This document shows, in pieces, positions 50,149 to 61,883 of a stretch of DNA of 64,000 nucleotides (position 1 is the first letter of the stretch; the number at the start of each line of letters is the position of its first letter). This DNA comes from Owenia fusiformis (taxonomy: Eukaryota; Annelida; Polychaeta; Sabellida; Oweniidae): assembly GCA_903813345.2 (NCBI GenBank), contig CAIIXF020000008.1:20194822-20258821 (forward strand), in the 5' to 3' direction. A program made the translations under genes and the position numbers. The notes beneath the pieces were generated by a model, which ran no database searches, was not told the DNA's origin, and saw only the letters and a program-made list of their open reading frames with translations.

Positions 50149-50487
50149 TTTACTTTGGGGAAATCCCTTTGACCCCTATGATGACGTCATTTTAAATGAA
50201 TCTGCCCAAGGCCTCTGTTAGAGAGACATTTCTTATTTGATCCGTCTTATAGATCTATTTGTATTGCACCTAAACAACTTATGCAAAATAGAATGATTCA
50301 ACTGTCTCACTATTCGAGAAAAATACATGAGCTACCTTTTTTTATTTGACCTTGACCTGGTACCCCGCCATTGTTAGGGAATTCCCATGCGTGAGAAGAA
50401 ATGCACAAAAATCAAGTCTTTTTATTAAGATATTAGCTTACATGTAGACTTGATCAAAATTATTGAAATAGTAGATCATATCTCACA
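50149..50487. promoter_or_regulatory. Bidirectional promoter between MED29 and the PAF1-like gene
   Basis: Only 339 bp separate the two divergent start codons. The interval contains a TGACGTCA CRE-type palindrome (about 50183-50190). Human MED29 and PAF1 are also divergent neighbours, which supports a conserved shared promoter. Exact start sites are unknown. Confidence 0.6.
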
Positions 50488-50558
50488 ATGCCACCTACAG
50501 TCCAGTCTGGAAAGAGGTCGGATTCCGACCGCAAATCGAGAGGGACCGGCGAAAAAAG
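50488..50558 (+). CDS. PAF1: First coding exon of a PAF1-like gene (partial)
   Basis: ATG at 50488 opens 23 codons plus two bases, ending at a GTAGGC donor. The peptide starts MPPTVQSGKRSDSD and is rich in S/R/K, resembling the human PAF1 N terminus (MAPTIQTQ...). PAF1 is a core subunit of the PAF1 elongation complex on RNA polymerase II. The similarity is short, and the call leans on position: divergent from MED29 as in human. I could not find the next exon (expected to encode the conserved CRVKYCN/LPDIPFDPKF block) in the remaining 13 kb, so it lies either beyond the window or in sequence I failed to read. Confidence 0.6.
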
Positions 50559-50783
50559 GTAGGCATTTTTGAATTTATTTAACTTATTTTTCCACAGATC
50601 AGATGCTAATCCATTTGGCATTTCTTTTGTTTTTGGCATTTCATTTTTATTTTCAGTTCAATTTCCTAAATGATATTTATTATAGAATTTGACTTCAACC
50701 CATTTTTTGACAAAGATGATCAAAATTGATCATGTAGAGCAATGGGGTGTTAGTCTATATCCATAGACTAAACGAAGTGTCTG

Positions 50784-50880
50784 GAGTACCTTAAAATTTA
50801 AGGCTCTTTAGCCAAAATGCTAAAGAGCCTTAAAATTTAAGGTTATTTAGCTGTGAACATAGTGTTTTGGCTAGAGAGCC
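50784..50880. repeat. AAGGCTCTTTAGC hairpin repeat, copy A
   Basis: Alternating TTAAAATTTAAGGCTCTTTA and its complement around GCCAAAATGC form overlapping hairpins. The same module recurs at 53226-53373. Confidence 0.75.
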
Positions 50881-51044
50881 TTTGTGTTTATAATCCGTGT
50901 TTATATTGTTTTTTATTGAAGTTTTCGTCATCTAAACAATAAAACAACACTCTCGAAAGTTTTTCAACCCAGAATGCCACTTAAAAATTTCACACATGTA
51001 TATCACTATAGAGTTGCAAAAAATGTTGTCAATCATGTAAAAAC

Positions 51045-51115
51045 ACTCTGGTATAGTGGTTAGGGTGCTCGCTTTCCACTTCTGCGGCGTGGGTTCGATT
51101 CCCGACCTGAGCACC
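51045..51115 (+). tRNA. tRNA-like sequence (probable pseudo-tRNA or SINE head)
   Basis: Contains a TATAGTGGTTAGGGTGCTCG A-box-like stretch and a perfect B box, GGGTTCGATTCCCG. The acceptor ends (ACTCTGG against CCTGAGC) pair imperfectly, and the anticodon stem is poor, so a functional tRNA is unlikely. A tRNA-derived SINE or pseudogene is the better reading. Confidence 0.4.
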
Positions 51116-51484
51116 TTTCATTTTGAATAACAAGCCGGAAGTTTGTTCTCTGAGGTCCGGAAATTATGTACACAATTTTTTCTAGAATTCTTGGGCTTGC
51201 TCCATCGCTCAATCATCAATGTTTAATGTAATTAATCACTTGTATTGGCTTTGCTATAGTCACAAGAATACAGGGAATCCCATTTTATGATGGCAAAAGT
51301 ATGATGAAGACCTGGGGATGAAAAGATCAGCACATCTTGACGCAGTTTATCGTGTATACAGGGACATCAGCCCAGGGACATCACAGAATTCACTTCCAAA
51401 TCTATTGCCCATTAGATTTCAATGCTGATTTTAGAATTTTTCACGTGACGAGATATTTTTGCATAATATTTTCCTCACAAGTGA

Positions 51485-52235
51485 GAATTTAAGCACATCG
51501 ATGAGAGAGCACAAAGAAAATTTACAGTACAAGAGGTGAACTGTCGAGGAAACACTGAGAGGAAACAGCGGCTTATGCAACACAACAACAACATTTTTAT
51601 CCTAGCCTCCAATCCAGACATTGACAAAATTGAAAAGATACAAAGAAGGGCCACTAAAATGATCACAGGCATGTCCGATCTTTCATATCCAGACAGACTG
51701 AAGCAACTGAACCTTTTCTCCATGGCCTACAGGAGGAAAAGAGGAGATTTGATCCAAGTCTACAAGCTCATGAACAATATAGACAACATTGATTACTCCC
51801 TATTCTTTACTCTAAACCACAGTACAACAAGAGGTCATAGCCAGAAATTTTACAAGGACAGATCAAATCTTGCACTAAGACAAGGTTTTTTTAGCCAACG
51901 GATTGTCAACGAATGGAATAATCTCCCTGAAAAAGCAGTTTCAGCCCAGACACTAGATGACTTCAAGGCAAAGATTGATGCCCACTATTACCCAGACATG
52001 AAGTAGAGTACAAGCGAGTAGGATGACCAGTTTACACTCACTAGGTTTTATTTTGGTTCAATGTCAGTTTTTATGAATCACAAGTCCCTAACAAATTACC
52101 AGTACAGTTATAAGTCTTTGGGAAATAAAATACCAAAGCAGTTCTTTGAAATTATATGTCTTGAAGGGAGGAACCCACAGGCACACGCCTTAAACTCCTA
52201 AAACGATGATGATGATGATGATGATCAATAAATTT
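51485..52235 (+). mobile_element. LINE 3' fragment with (GAT)n tail
   Basis: A frame at 51536-52006 (156 codons) matches the C-terminal part of CR1/L2-type reverse transcriptases: the KIEKIQRRATKMI block, YPDRLKQLNLFSMAYRR, then a terminal VNEWNNLP...TLDDFKAKID segment. A short 3' UTR follows, ending in (GAT)n at 52205-52225, as expected of this LINE group. The endonuclease and RT palm are absent (5' truncation). Sequence on the left (51409-51484) resembles 52519-52590, so the LINE appears to have inserted into an older repeat. Confidence 0.85.
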
Positions 52236-52320
52236 CTATATACATCAAAATCTTTACTAAACGGACGTTGCGATTTATAGTGGATAAAATGGTAAAAATA
52301 ACATTTTTCTGGCTATACTG

Positions 52321-52856
52321 TATACGTGATTGCCTGGTTTTACACCTTCTCTGGTGAACCAGAGACATATATTTTCGATATATACATGAACGGTCTGTTC
52401 AAAATCGATGTTTGACCCTTTAAAAAGCCAAATTTAGACTGAGGATTGAAAAGGTTCTTTTATTTCTCTCGGTAGACCGGAAGTAAATTTATGAATCGAG
52501 CAAAAAGTGATAATGCTGATTTCAATGCTGTTTTTAGGATTTTCCATCTGACAAGATATTTTTTCAAAACTTTTTGCAAAAACTTCCGCTCAAAAGTCTG
52601 TTATGTATCAACGATTTTAGGCTAGCATCAAAGTCATCAATAAATGTGACTCTCAGACATTTTTACGTGATTGCCTGGTCTTACACCTTCTCTGGTGAAC
52701 CTATTTTCGATATATGCATAAAAGTCCATTCAAAGTCAACGTTTGAACCTTTAAAAAGCCAAATTTAGACTGAGGATTGAAAAGGTTTTAGAACGTTTAT
52801 TTTTCCCGGTAGACCGGAAGTAAATTTATGAGTCGAGTAAAAAGTGATAATGATCT
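52321..52856. repeat. Direct repeat pair of about 196 bp
   Basis: 52321-52515 and 52660-52856 share TGATTGCCTGGTNTTACACC, AAAAAGCCAAATTTAGACTG and GGTAGACCGGAAGTAAATTT in the same order. Non-coding. Confidence 0.75.
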
Positions 52857-53019
52857 GTTTATGAAGTGGGGAAGTCAAAACAGTACTAATAGAAGTCATA
52901 GTAAGCATTCAAAGATTATTTAAAACCTCCATTTAAAATTAAATCGACGGCAAAATTGAATTGACTGAAATCTTTATATGTTTTCTTCTTCATCTTCTTT
53001 GCGGACCTCAGAGAAGACA

Positions 53020-53205
53020 CTTCCGGTTTAATAATCAGTGATTTTATCGATCAAAAAATATTTATTTTTGAAGAAGAATTTTTGAATTTGTCCGATATCT
53101 GCTAGTATGGTATGTATATTTGTGCTGATTTGTTAAATTACAAAATAGGTTGGGTATAGAATATGTCAAAGTCGTTTGATCTTGTCCCAGAAGCAATATT
53201 TCATC
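53020..53205. repeat. Interspersed repeat, copy 1 of 2
   Basis: Shares ACTTCCGGTTTNATAATCA, TGTTAAATTACAAAA and GATCTTGTCCCAGAAGCAAT with 57685-57840 in the same order and strand. Confidence 0.7.
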
Positions 53206-53225
53206 ATTTCTGTCGCCTGGAATTC

Positions 53226-53373
53226 CTTTAAGGCTCTCTAGCAGAATTGGCTATCAAAATGCTAAAGAGCCTTAAAATTTAAGGCTCTTTAGCCGAAATG
53301 CTAAAGAACCTTAAAATTTAAGGCTCTTTAGCATTTTGGCTAGAGAGCCTTAAATTTTAAGGCTCTCCAGGCG
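53226..53373. repeat. AAGGCTCTTTAGC hairpin repeat, copy B
   Basis: Four alternating-orientation modules of GCTAAAGAGCCTTAAAATTT and its complement, one with the CATTTTGGCTAGAGAGCC variant. A larger version of the module at 50784-50880. Confidence 0.78.
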
Positions 53374-56243
53374 CGGCCTAGACTAAATTCCCTGAAAATT
53401 CTAAGTTCTTCGCCAGCTAAAATGTCACTTGACTTTTTTGCAAAAAAGCTTCCAAAAAGTAACAGTCGCATTAATTCACATTGTCCTACTTACAAAATGA
53501 TCCACCGCCTAACTTATGCACCATCGAACTCGGTAATATTATACACGTAACTATTAATTACCGTATATTCCCATAGAAAACTGGGCTTGCTTTTCAACAT
53601 TTCAAGCGAAAATTCTCTACAGAGCTTTTGTTTTTCTGACGTAATTTCTTCTAAGAAATCGGTGACGTGATAGGTTCAGTTCATCTTATTTCGAAAGTGG
53701 TGTCATCTATTTAGAATATTTATTTTCATCTTGTCCAGTCCTATATACAACCTGCCCTTATCCTTTTCGCTTGTAAAACCGCGTAGTAATGTTGAAATTA
53801 TGGAATGTCTCTGAGAGTGGCGACATGTCTGCATCTCTACCATCTTGCGTTTGACACCCCTCGTTTTGGGCGAGTCCAAGTAAACCGCACATTCGGGTGA
53901 TTAGAAAATAGACATTTTTCAAGAAAATTCGAGCGGTGAGACAGATTACTCTGGTCAAACTGAGTTTTTGACGAAATTATGAAAGAATCAATAAAAGGTA
54001 AGTGATATACACTGTTGCTCATAAATATGGAATATTTTTTAGATATGAACTGTTCGATGGAATTTCACTAAATGAAAACATTTTGATGAAAAGGACGGGT
54101 GTCATTTAGAGCCCTTTTTAGCCCCAAAAGATATCTGATAATAATGCATATAATATTGAAGAAAAATCATTTGTGCTTTATAAAAATACAATTTCAGCGA
54201 ATTTTGACCTTTGATGTTCACACAACAGTCATTTAAAGATCATATACCATTTTTGGTGTTTTTACAAAAAAATCTTTATTTATTGTTGTCTAAGTCAATA
54301 ATATGTAAATATTAACCAATTTAAATATATTAAAATGTAATATATGAAATACTGAAGAAAAGATACAATTAAAATTATTTTCATGGAAAGCACATAGGGC
54401 AATATTGACAAAATGCAAATGCTATTTTGGTAGGTTCTGGGCTAGCAATGGGTACATTTCAACTGTGACTGTAATGGATTACTATTGACTTTTATCAACA
54501 TCACAGGGCAATATTTAAGCAACTTAAATACAAGGAATATCAAAGATTTCCTCTCATTTCTAAAACAAGGAACAAAAGCATGAATTCAAGGAAAATAAAT
54601 GATGGCCTGTGTCAATTATATAACATATGAGAAAGTTGTGGCACAGTAAAGGATATGTATAGGATATCATATGATTTCAAATGATTTTATCTTTATCTCC
54701 GAGTTGATATCAATATATTGCCAAGTTAGCATAGCGAATTAGCGCAGATATTGATATCAATGAGTTGGATTAACACAATCTCACGAAAATGCATAGGATG
54801 TTCTATTTTTCCCATAGTTCACCTCTAAAACTAAACAAAGCATATCAAAACATCATCCATTCATTTATTCATCCCCGTGATGTCATGAAATCACTATGTA
54901 ACAAAACACATCATATTGGTGTTATTTTCAAATCCCTGCCAAAATGTGATATCTGTGAAATATTTTCCGTATTCCACAGATATCACTTTTTCCACGCATT
55001 TGCAAAATATCATAAATATGTTTTTATGTTACCTAACAGAGCGGAACAGAGTTCAACTATGGGATAAAGAATAGAAAATAGGTACATAATTGAATTACCA
55101 CTCCAAAAATATTAAATATGAGGGTTTAAAGAAAGAATATTGAATATGAGATTCAAAAAGACAAGTGGCCTCATGTCTCACGTTACCCAAACCCCAGATC
55201 CTTGATGTCATATACTTGTATACTGTATATCAATGTTATTTACTGGGAGGATTGAATATGGAGTGTTTAGCAATGGTCAATACGATATTTCCAGATAGAT
55301 ATTTTTCCCTAGAAGCGGAACCCAAACTCAGTCATGACATAGAAGCTAACTTTTGCAATTAATAGAAACTTGTTTTTTATTATATTTTTGTGTTCTATAT
55401 TTGAGATGAAATAATATGAGATTCATTTCTACAAGAGGATGGAACGAATGTGAACTTGTATATTGAACTATACTCCTTTTCTGATTAAAAAGAACAACAT
55501 TTTATCCAAGCCAATTAAGAAAACCAAGGCCAATGAGTGTAATTTATGCCCAGTTAAACTAACACAATAACAACTTTTTGTCTGGACTCACTTATTATGT
55601 AAGAATGAATAGTATTACTGTTTACTGCATTAAATGTCAAGTATACTATCTGTATTTAATTTCAAATGCCTATCTCACTTATCGAAGGTATACAAGAAAT
55701 GTTATTTTGAAACAAATTCAGCACAACCAAAACCATGTCCACATAATATGACAAATCCAAGATGGCTGCCATGATTTTAGATCCATGCACATGTGAAGAA
55801 GTTAGAAATACACATGGTCCACAAGTTCCATCCCCAATAAAATGGGAAGTTTAAGGTTTTCACACATATCAACTCTATTCCTATATACTTTATATTTGTG
55901 GTAAGGCTTGTGATCTAGGTAAACTTAGCATGTTCATGTACCTCCTATCTTCTGAAGCTAAAAACAGAAATAGTGACTTCAATTGAGAAAAATGAATCTT
56001 ATGGGCTCCATATACATTTTGAGTGGCTGTCCGGCTTAAGTTAGATACTACTGATAATCTGAGATTGAAAATTATGTCAAGTTTAGTCCTCAGCCTCTCA
56101 TAACCGATAACTTCGAGGTAATTGTGTTGTTACTGCAAAAACCTCTATTTCTTCATCACAAATCTACCATCTTTTGCATCTGTCAAAACCCCTCATTTCA
56201 TGTTAATTTTCAGACTTTTGCTTGTGCCATCATTAAATATATA
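53374..56243. other. Gene-poor stretch
   Basis: No convincing exon, RNA gene or transposon end. Open frames (for example 54789-55067 plus, 53758-53958 minus) are AT-driven and match nothing recognisable. If the PAF1-like gene continues, this would be its intron 1. Confidence 0.45.
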
Positions 56244-56740
56244 TACTGTAAAACGGGTAATTTTGACACCGGGAAATTTTAGCGATTTTTCAATTTTAGG
56301 GGGTTTTAGCGTGGGAAATTTTAGCGAAATGAAGATTAATCTTTAAAAAATCAAATTAGCGAAATGCATTAGAAATTTTATCATTCATGGCAGAAGAATG
56401 AATAACGGACATGACAGAGGAATTATCAAAATGTAAGACTTCTATTGCACATGTTATAATACTATTTCACTGATGGATGGCTATTTATCCTTCAGATATT
56501 GAAAGAAACATACGATTTAAAAATATTTACCTTTTTCAAATTACAAACCGGAAGTCGAGCACTGAACGAAAAGCTCCTTAAATACTAGTATTCATGTAGT
56601 TTCCCGGGAATTTGCAAATTTTAGCGCCCGTTTTATTTTAACCCCGGTTTACTTTAGCGAATTGAATTTTTAGCGAAACTATAGCGATCGCTAACAATCG
56701 CTAACAATTACCCCTCGCTAACAATACCCGTTTTACAGTA
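56244..56740. mobile_element. TIR element with TACTGTAAAACGGGTA ends
   Basis: A perfect 16-bp inverted repeat (56244-56259 and 56725-56740) encloses 465 bp without a gene. The interior near both ends is dense in AATTTTAGCGA / TCGCTAA subterminal motifs, which could be transposase-binding repeats. The TA at each end may be the target duplication. Confidence 0.8.
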
Positions 56741-57058
56741 TTCAACTTGTTATTCAGAATATTTGAAGAACTTTTCATGAGGTTTTTTATTTTCCCACTT
56801 TTGAAAAAATGACTAAGTCCGAGAATGGCCTCTTAATGGCATGTCCCCTTTGTAATGTGTTCTCATTCCCTCATCAGTTTTGCATATAAAACTGATTGGT
56901 ATGAAAAGTTAAAACGTTTATGGTTGATTAAACTTGTATTCACTCAGGTGACCCCATGACCTCATGATATTACTAAGTTGAAAGAGGTGTCCAAACCTTC
57001 GTTGTAACCATTGTGCACATTTTATAATCATTTAATTTAGCGTTGGGAGAGTTTTTAG

Positions 57059-57660
57059 AAGGCATGCCCCATAGAATAAGTGAAAAAGAGCATGGCAGGT
57101 CATATGGATGGCGCTCTCTAGCATGAAACAAACTGCCATTGCCAGGACCCTAGGGGTGTGTCAGGAACAGTCTCTAAAATTCTGCAGTGGTACCAAAGGC
57201 ACTGGAATGTAACTCCAGGTCACAGCAATAGTAGCCCTAGAGAGAAAAATGTAAGAAAAGACCACCACCTGCTGCATTTATGTCATCAAAATCGCTTAAA
57301 GTCGACCAGTAGTCTACGAGATGAATTGCTGTCTCACCTCAAAACCTGTGTTCCAGAGCTATAGACAACCAGTGATTTCTTTAGAATGGATGCAAGAGCA
57401 TAAGACCTTTAAAGAAACCACAACTGACTGATCATAACAAAGAAAGGTGCCTTCAATGGGCAGGAAAGCACCAAAACGTTGGACATAATCTTTTGTGTCA
57501 CAGAAGAAATAAGATGTGTCCTCCTCAAAGTTGATAATTGTGTTCGTTTCTGTCGTAGACCAGGGGAAAGAGACAATAAGGACACTTACTGATGTGGCAG
57601 TCCACGAAGGTGACGCAATCTTGGACAAACCTACTGAAAACACTGAAATCTGAATAATTG
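57059..57660 (+). pseudogene. Decayed Tc1-like transposase
   Basis: The N-terminal paired-type HTH is readable: ...KQTAIARTLGVCQETVSKI, then ILQWYQRHWNVTPGH, typical of Tc1 (about 57105-57225). An intact 68-codon piece at 57158-57364 follows, then frame-broken relics of the catalytic part: LQWAGKHQNV near 57455 and CRRPGERDNK near 57555 (Tc1 has VWRRPGER). Several stops and frameshifts; not functional. Ends not defined. Confidence 0.8.
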
Positions 57661-57684
57661 AAATATTCATTCGCGGACGTCATA

Positions 57685-57840
57685 GAATGCACTTCCGGTT
57701 TTATAATCATTGATTTTTTTTATATCTGCTAAAATATACATACGCTAAGCTCTTGTACTTGTGTTGATTGTTAAATTACAAAAAAGGTAGGATAAAGAAT
57801 ATGTAAAAGTCATTTGATCTTGTCCCAGAAGCAATATTTT
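57685..57840. repeat. Interspersed repeat, copy 2 of 2
   Basis: Same-strand partner of 53020-53205, starting at ACTTCCGGTTTTATAATCAT and ending at CCCAGAAGCAATATTTTGTT. Confidence 0.7.
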
Positions 57841-58431
57841 GTTATTTTTTTGTCTAAATGTATTCAGAGACCCTCCCATACTACTGATAGTATAGTCTGA
57901 GAGCTCTTAAAGTGTTTTAGAAAAAAATCTGACATTAGTCTAAATCAACATTCTTGTCACATTATTTGTGATACACATAAAAACTGGATACAAAAAAGGA
58001 TAGAAAGTCACATACCTATTTGAAATGCGTAATGTGATTAAATTAGCAAGTATTAAAGTATTTTGAAAAATAAACTAAAAGAAAATTTCCGCTCTCACAT
58101 GTCTCAAAGTTTGAGATATCAAAGGTCAAACTCTACTTGGTAAAAAGGAGAAAGAATGCAAGTTAAATGTTTGGTTTTCCTTTTTTTGCACAATCTAACT
58201 CTGAAGGCGTTCTACTAAGATTTATTGAATCTAATACTTGTTCAAATTCTTGATTCACAACAATTGATTTTTGAATAATGTGATGCCTTAAATTGTTTGA
58301 TTTCTGGTTTGAATTATTGAATACCTTGAATTATTGAGTTTGTTCATTGCTCAACCAGTTTATATATTAATTGATTGAATTTATTATTTGTTCAACAAGT
58401 TTATATAATCAATTGATTTAAGTCCATTGTT
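57841..58431. other. AT-rich spacer, 3' flank of the MS4A-like gene
   Basis: No gene seen. A minus-strand AATAAA at 58380-58385, about 300 nt after the stop of the MS4A-like gene, is a possible poly(A) signal. Confidence 0.4.
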
Positions 58432-58625
58432 TGGTAAGACAGTGATCTTCCCAGCATTAAAGCAAGTAGGCAGAAGAACACCTACCTGAGATTTTGCAAA
58501 CAGGCTTGCACCCACCTGAAAATTCATTTGCACCCACTTGAAGGTTAGAAAAATATATATTATATATGGCATATTTTGATCAATTTTGGTCTGATTTGTG
58601 AAAATGAAAACTTTGCATCAACATG
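58432..58625 (-). repeat. GTGGGTGCAA repeat, left copy (inverted)
   Basis: Contains TTGCACCCACCTGAAAATTC and TTTTGATCAATTTTGGTCTG. It is the reverse complement of the block at 60925-61115, so the two copies flank the MS4A-like gene head-to-tail inverted. Confidence 0.75.
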
Positions 58626-58683
58626 AGAAAACATTCTATGGAGAGTTCTGTAAGCTCTTTGTTGATTTAGTTCATGACATTGA

Positions 58684-60799
58684 TCAGTCAACCATTTGAT
58701 TGGATGAGTCCATAGTTTGTCGTGCTTTCTCTGCATTTTGCGGAGCTACTTCACCCTCAGTTTGGGCCTGAGACATAGTTGGGGTGTACGTAGGTGGTTC
58801 TTGTATAGTTGTATTGTATCCTGGTGCAATGTTAATGGTATAAACTCCTGAAATTATTTGATTAATCATTTCAAATTATCTAATTGCTGAAGTCACATAA
58901 AATTGCCTAAAGCTATGAAATTCAAAATATATAATTGCCTGGTTCATAGTTTATTCAACTTTGAATCAGAATTATGCTTATTATTTAAATATTTTAAACA
59001 TTTACCCGGTTGGTTTGGCACGTGCATTTGTGGTAACGATGCAGCATTGATTGACTGGCCAGGCACAATGATCACATGCTGTCCATTTGTGGTGATAGCT
59101 GGCACGCCTTGTTGTTGTCCTTGAGTAAGGATATGGCAAATATTTTGGGTCTCTTGTGCTGTTGGTACCTAGGAATATTTGTACTGAAAACTTAACAAAT
59201 CTTTTAGCAGTTTCTTGAATTTCTTATATGAATAATGTGATCTTTCTAACTTGTGCTGTACTTGTAATATAATTTTCCAGCTTACGGTAGGTAATACCAG
59301 ATTCCTGTATGTATCTTGTTCTCGTAACGTAATATCCCTTTATTTACTTTTTATTGACTCCTACTGCAATAGCTTATCAAGATACTGGTTTATTTTTTAC
59401 ATTTGCATTTCCAAATATATCTCAAAAATTATAATTGAAAGAAACTGAAGTCAGGTGCTTGTCAACTTACATTTGCTTTGCTGCAACAACAGACGGCCTT
59501 ACAGCAGTAAGCAGAGGATATGATACTCAGTACTGCCTGGATTATAGATGTAGCCACCAGTAGTGCATTGATAGCAACTCGGAATTCCTAAATTAAAAGC
59601 ACAAATAGAAATAATTCGATTAAATTAATTGTATAATTTAGTACTTTCTGAGATTTTGATCTAGCATCAGGATATTTTTAGCCCCGCTAACTACGGGTCA
59701 GACTGAAGAATTTCCTAATGAGGTTGATTACTAGAAAGCCCATGAAATGGCCAAAGCTACCAAAAAGACTTTCACTGATTTTGAAGGATTTTAGGATTTC
59801 CTCGAAAATGGCTAAAATAGGGAATTTTAAAATTCTGAGAAAATGGAAGAAAGGCCTACCCGGTTTTCGCAATGGTAGTAATTATATTTGATATTATCAT
59901 AGCATTGATATTCATAGTTCAGCCAGGGAACATCTTGTGCCATTCCTAGTGAAGAGATGACTAGTAGGGTAACACAGGCAACAGATGCCATCAATATGGA
60001 CAACACCATGAATATGACGATCTAGAATACAATAGCAATACTTAAATTAAACACTCAAACAAAATCCCGACACAATATTTTGAAAAATCATTTTTAGCTA
60101 TGTTAGTATACAATTCTCAGTTGACAATTGATTCTTTCATAAAATTCTTTTGAAAAACATAAACAAATTGAGTAATTGAAAATAGAATGATTAATGGAAA
60201 TAACAATCTCACCAGACATTTTGATTTTGATCTTCCTGCAGCAATACCGATTGACCCAGTCAGTATAAAGAACTACAAATAAAAAAGCATTCACAAATAA
60301 ATATTGTACATGTATAATATGCAATAATGGGGAGATCAATAAGTTCTGAGAAAGGGGCAATTAGATTCATGATTTTGTGAATTTTTATATCAAATTTTTA
60401 CAGGAAACATATATTTTATGTGTAAATTCTAAAGTTTGCAAATCTTGGATTGAGACCTAATGCCTTAATTGAAGATGTACATGTAATCTTAAATTATTAA
60501 AGAATGTTAAAACAGAAAAAGTTGCAGATACTTTTCTATTGGCTATACACTGTACTTACCAAAAGCCCACACCAAATCCCCGTACCAATTCGAAACATTG
60601 ATGATCTCAATGCAATAGCTGTACCCCCGAGATTGATAGATACGATCCCAAACCCAATCATTATGAATCCTATGATTATTGCTGCTTTCCCATTGAACTG
60701 TTCAACTCGACCACCAGGACGCTTGGGTTGAATGGTGTCAATATCTTGTTGTCGCTGATAGCCACCCCTACCTCTTTGTAGTTGAATCTGGTTTTGCAT
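58684..60799 (-). CDS. Four-transmembrane MS4A/CD20-like protein, six exons
   Basis: Exons 60799-60560, 60272-60213, 60021-59860, 59587-59471, 59168-59006 and 58847-58684 join in phase to 301 residues. Four hydrophobic segments: AAIIIGFIMIGFGIVSINLG (about 39-58), IGTGIWCGLLFFILTGSIGI (about 72-93), IVIFMVLSILMASVACVTLL (about 101-125) and VAINALLVATSIIQAVLSII (about 159-180). A loop with two Cys lies between TM3 and TM4, and a Cys cluster (CCKAVCCC) follows TM4, a likely palmitoylation site. The GLLFFILTGSIGIAAGR motif after TM2 is characteristic of the CD20-like (MS4A) family. The N terminus is Q/R-rich. The cytoplasmic tail is Q-rich with a PPTY (PPxY) WW-domain motif. Family members are plasma-membrane or endosomal proteins; the specific role is unknown. 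The ATG follows an acceptor at 60809, so a leader exon lies upstream. Confidence 0.82.
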
Positions 60800-60924
60800 A
60801 GTTACGTCCTGAAACATATATTTTATTTTGTGAGTTATCAAAGATATGGCCAATTTGTGTGTCTTGGGTAAACGACTGGTAATTACAAAAATCAACACAA
60901 TTCTCTACTGAGTGTTCTCCACAG

Positions 60925-61115
60925 GACTTTTTGTCAAGTGGGTGCAAAATTCTCATTATCACAATTCAGACCAAAATTGGTCAAAATATGCCTATTTTTC
61001 ATGTTTTTTCTCATTTTCAAGTGGGTGCAAATGGATTTTCAGGTGGGTGCAAGCCTGTTTTTAAAATCTCAGGTGGGTGCTGCGCCTACATGCTTTAATG
61101 ATGGGGAGATCACTG
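60925..61115 (+). repeat. GTGGGTGCAA repeat, right copy
   Basis: Contains TCAAGTGGGTGCAAATGGAT, CAGGTGGGTGCAAGCCTG and GGGGAGATCACTG blocks. Inverted partner of 58432-58625. Confidence 0.75.
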
Positions 61116-61883
61116 CCTCTTCTATGATTATGAATTAAATTGAAAACATTGTATTTGAGAAATGAAAAATCCAAAAAAGTAAGAATATAAAGCATGGATT
61201 AATGTATTACTCTTACCTTTTACTTCAATGTCTTATAAACAAAGATTTCACCATTAACTGAAATAATGATAGTTACAGTCATGAGATACAGTGTTTAAAC
61301 AAAGACTATCTCAAGTTTATGACTAGAAGCACTAGAGATATTTCTAAAGTCCAGTTATTCTGTAAATTATACTAGAGATAAAAGTCTTTGAAAGTAACTT
61401 TGTTTCAAGAACAGTTCGTACATTTTGCCAAAAAATCAGATTTGTCACACCTATTTACTGCAACCAATGTTTTTAACTTTTGCAGTCTATGTTTTGTACA
61501 ATTGTATATTTAACTGTATTAATGTGAAATAAAGAGAAAAAACTTTTTTCTGACTATTTCATGATAAGCTTTGATTTGTAAGGTTATTACATGTACTTGT
61601 ACGAAGAGTAGCTTCTTCTTCTTCAATATTCAAATGAATTTCAAGGAGGATTGGATCCCAGAGTGCAACATCGATATTCTGTCCTATATGGGCATGTCGT
61701 GATACAAAATTTGAATTCAAAGAGCCGCCATTTTTGTTCACTTCAACAATTGAATCGTAAATTTTGGTCTTATTTCCTGACGAAAAATTCCAACACTCAC
61801 AAGAAATGATTGAGATCCTCCTTGAATGAATTTTAGACATTTCTGCATATGAAACCTTGTAAGACTTTTCATATTTGATTAGG
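61116..61883. other. Upstream flank of the MS4A-like gene: no gene recognised
   Basis: A 121-codon minus-strand frame (61559-61924) starts inside the right-hand TIR element and resembles nothing I know; it is left uncalled. A leader exon of the MS4A-like gene may lie here. Confidence 0.4.

Noticed and set aside
54789-55067. 92-codon plus-strand frame as a possible PAF1 exon
   Set aside because: No PAF1 motif, no consistent splice sites, and AT-rich composition.
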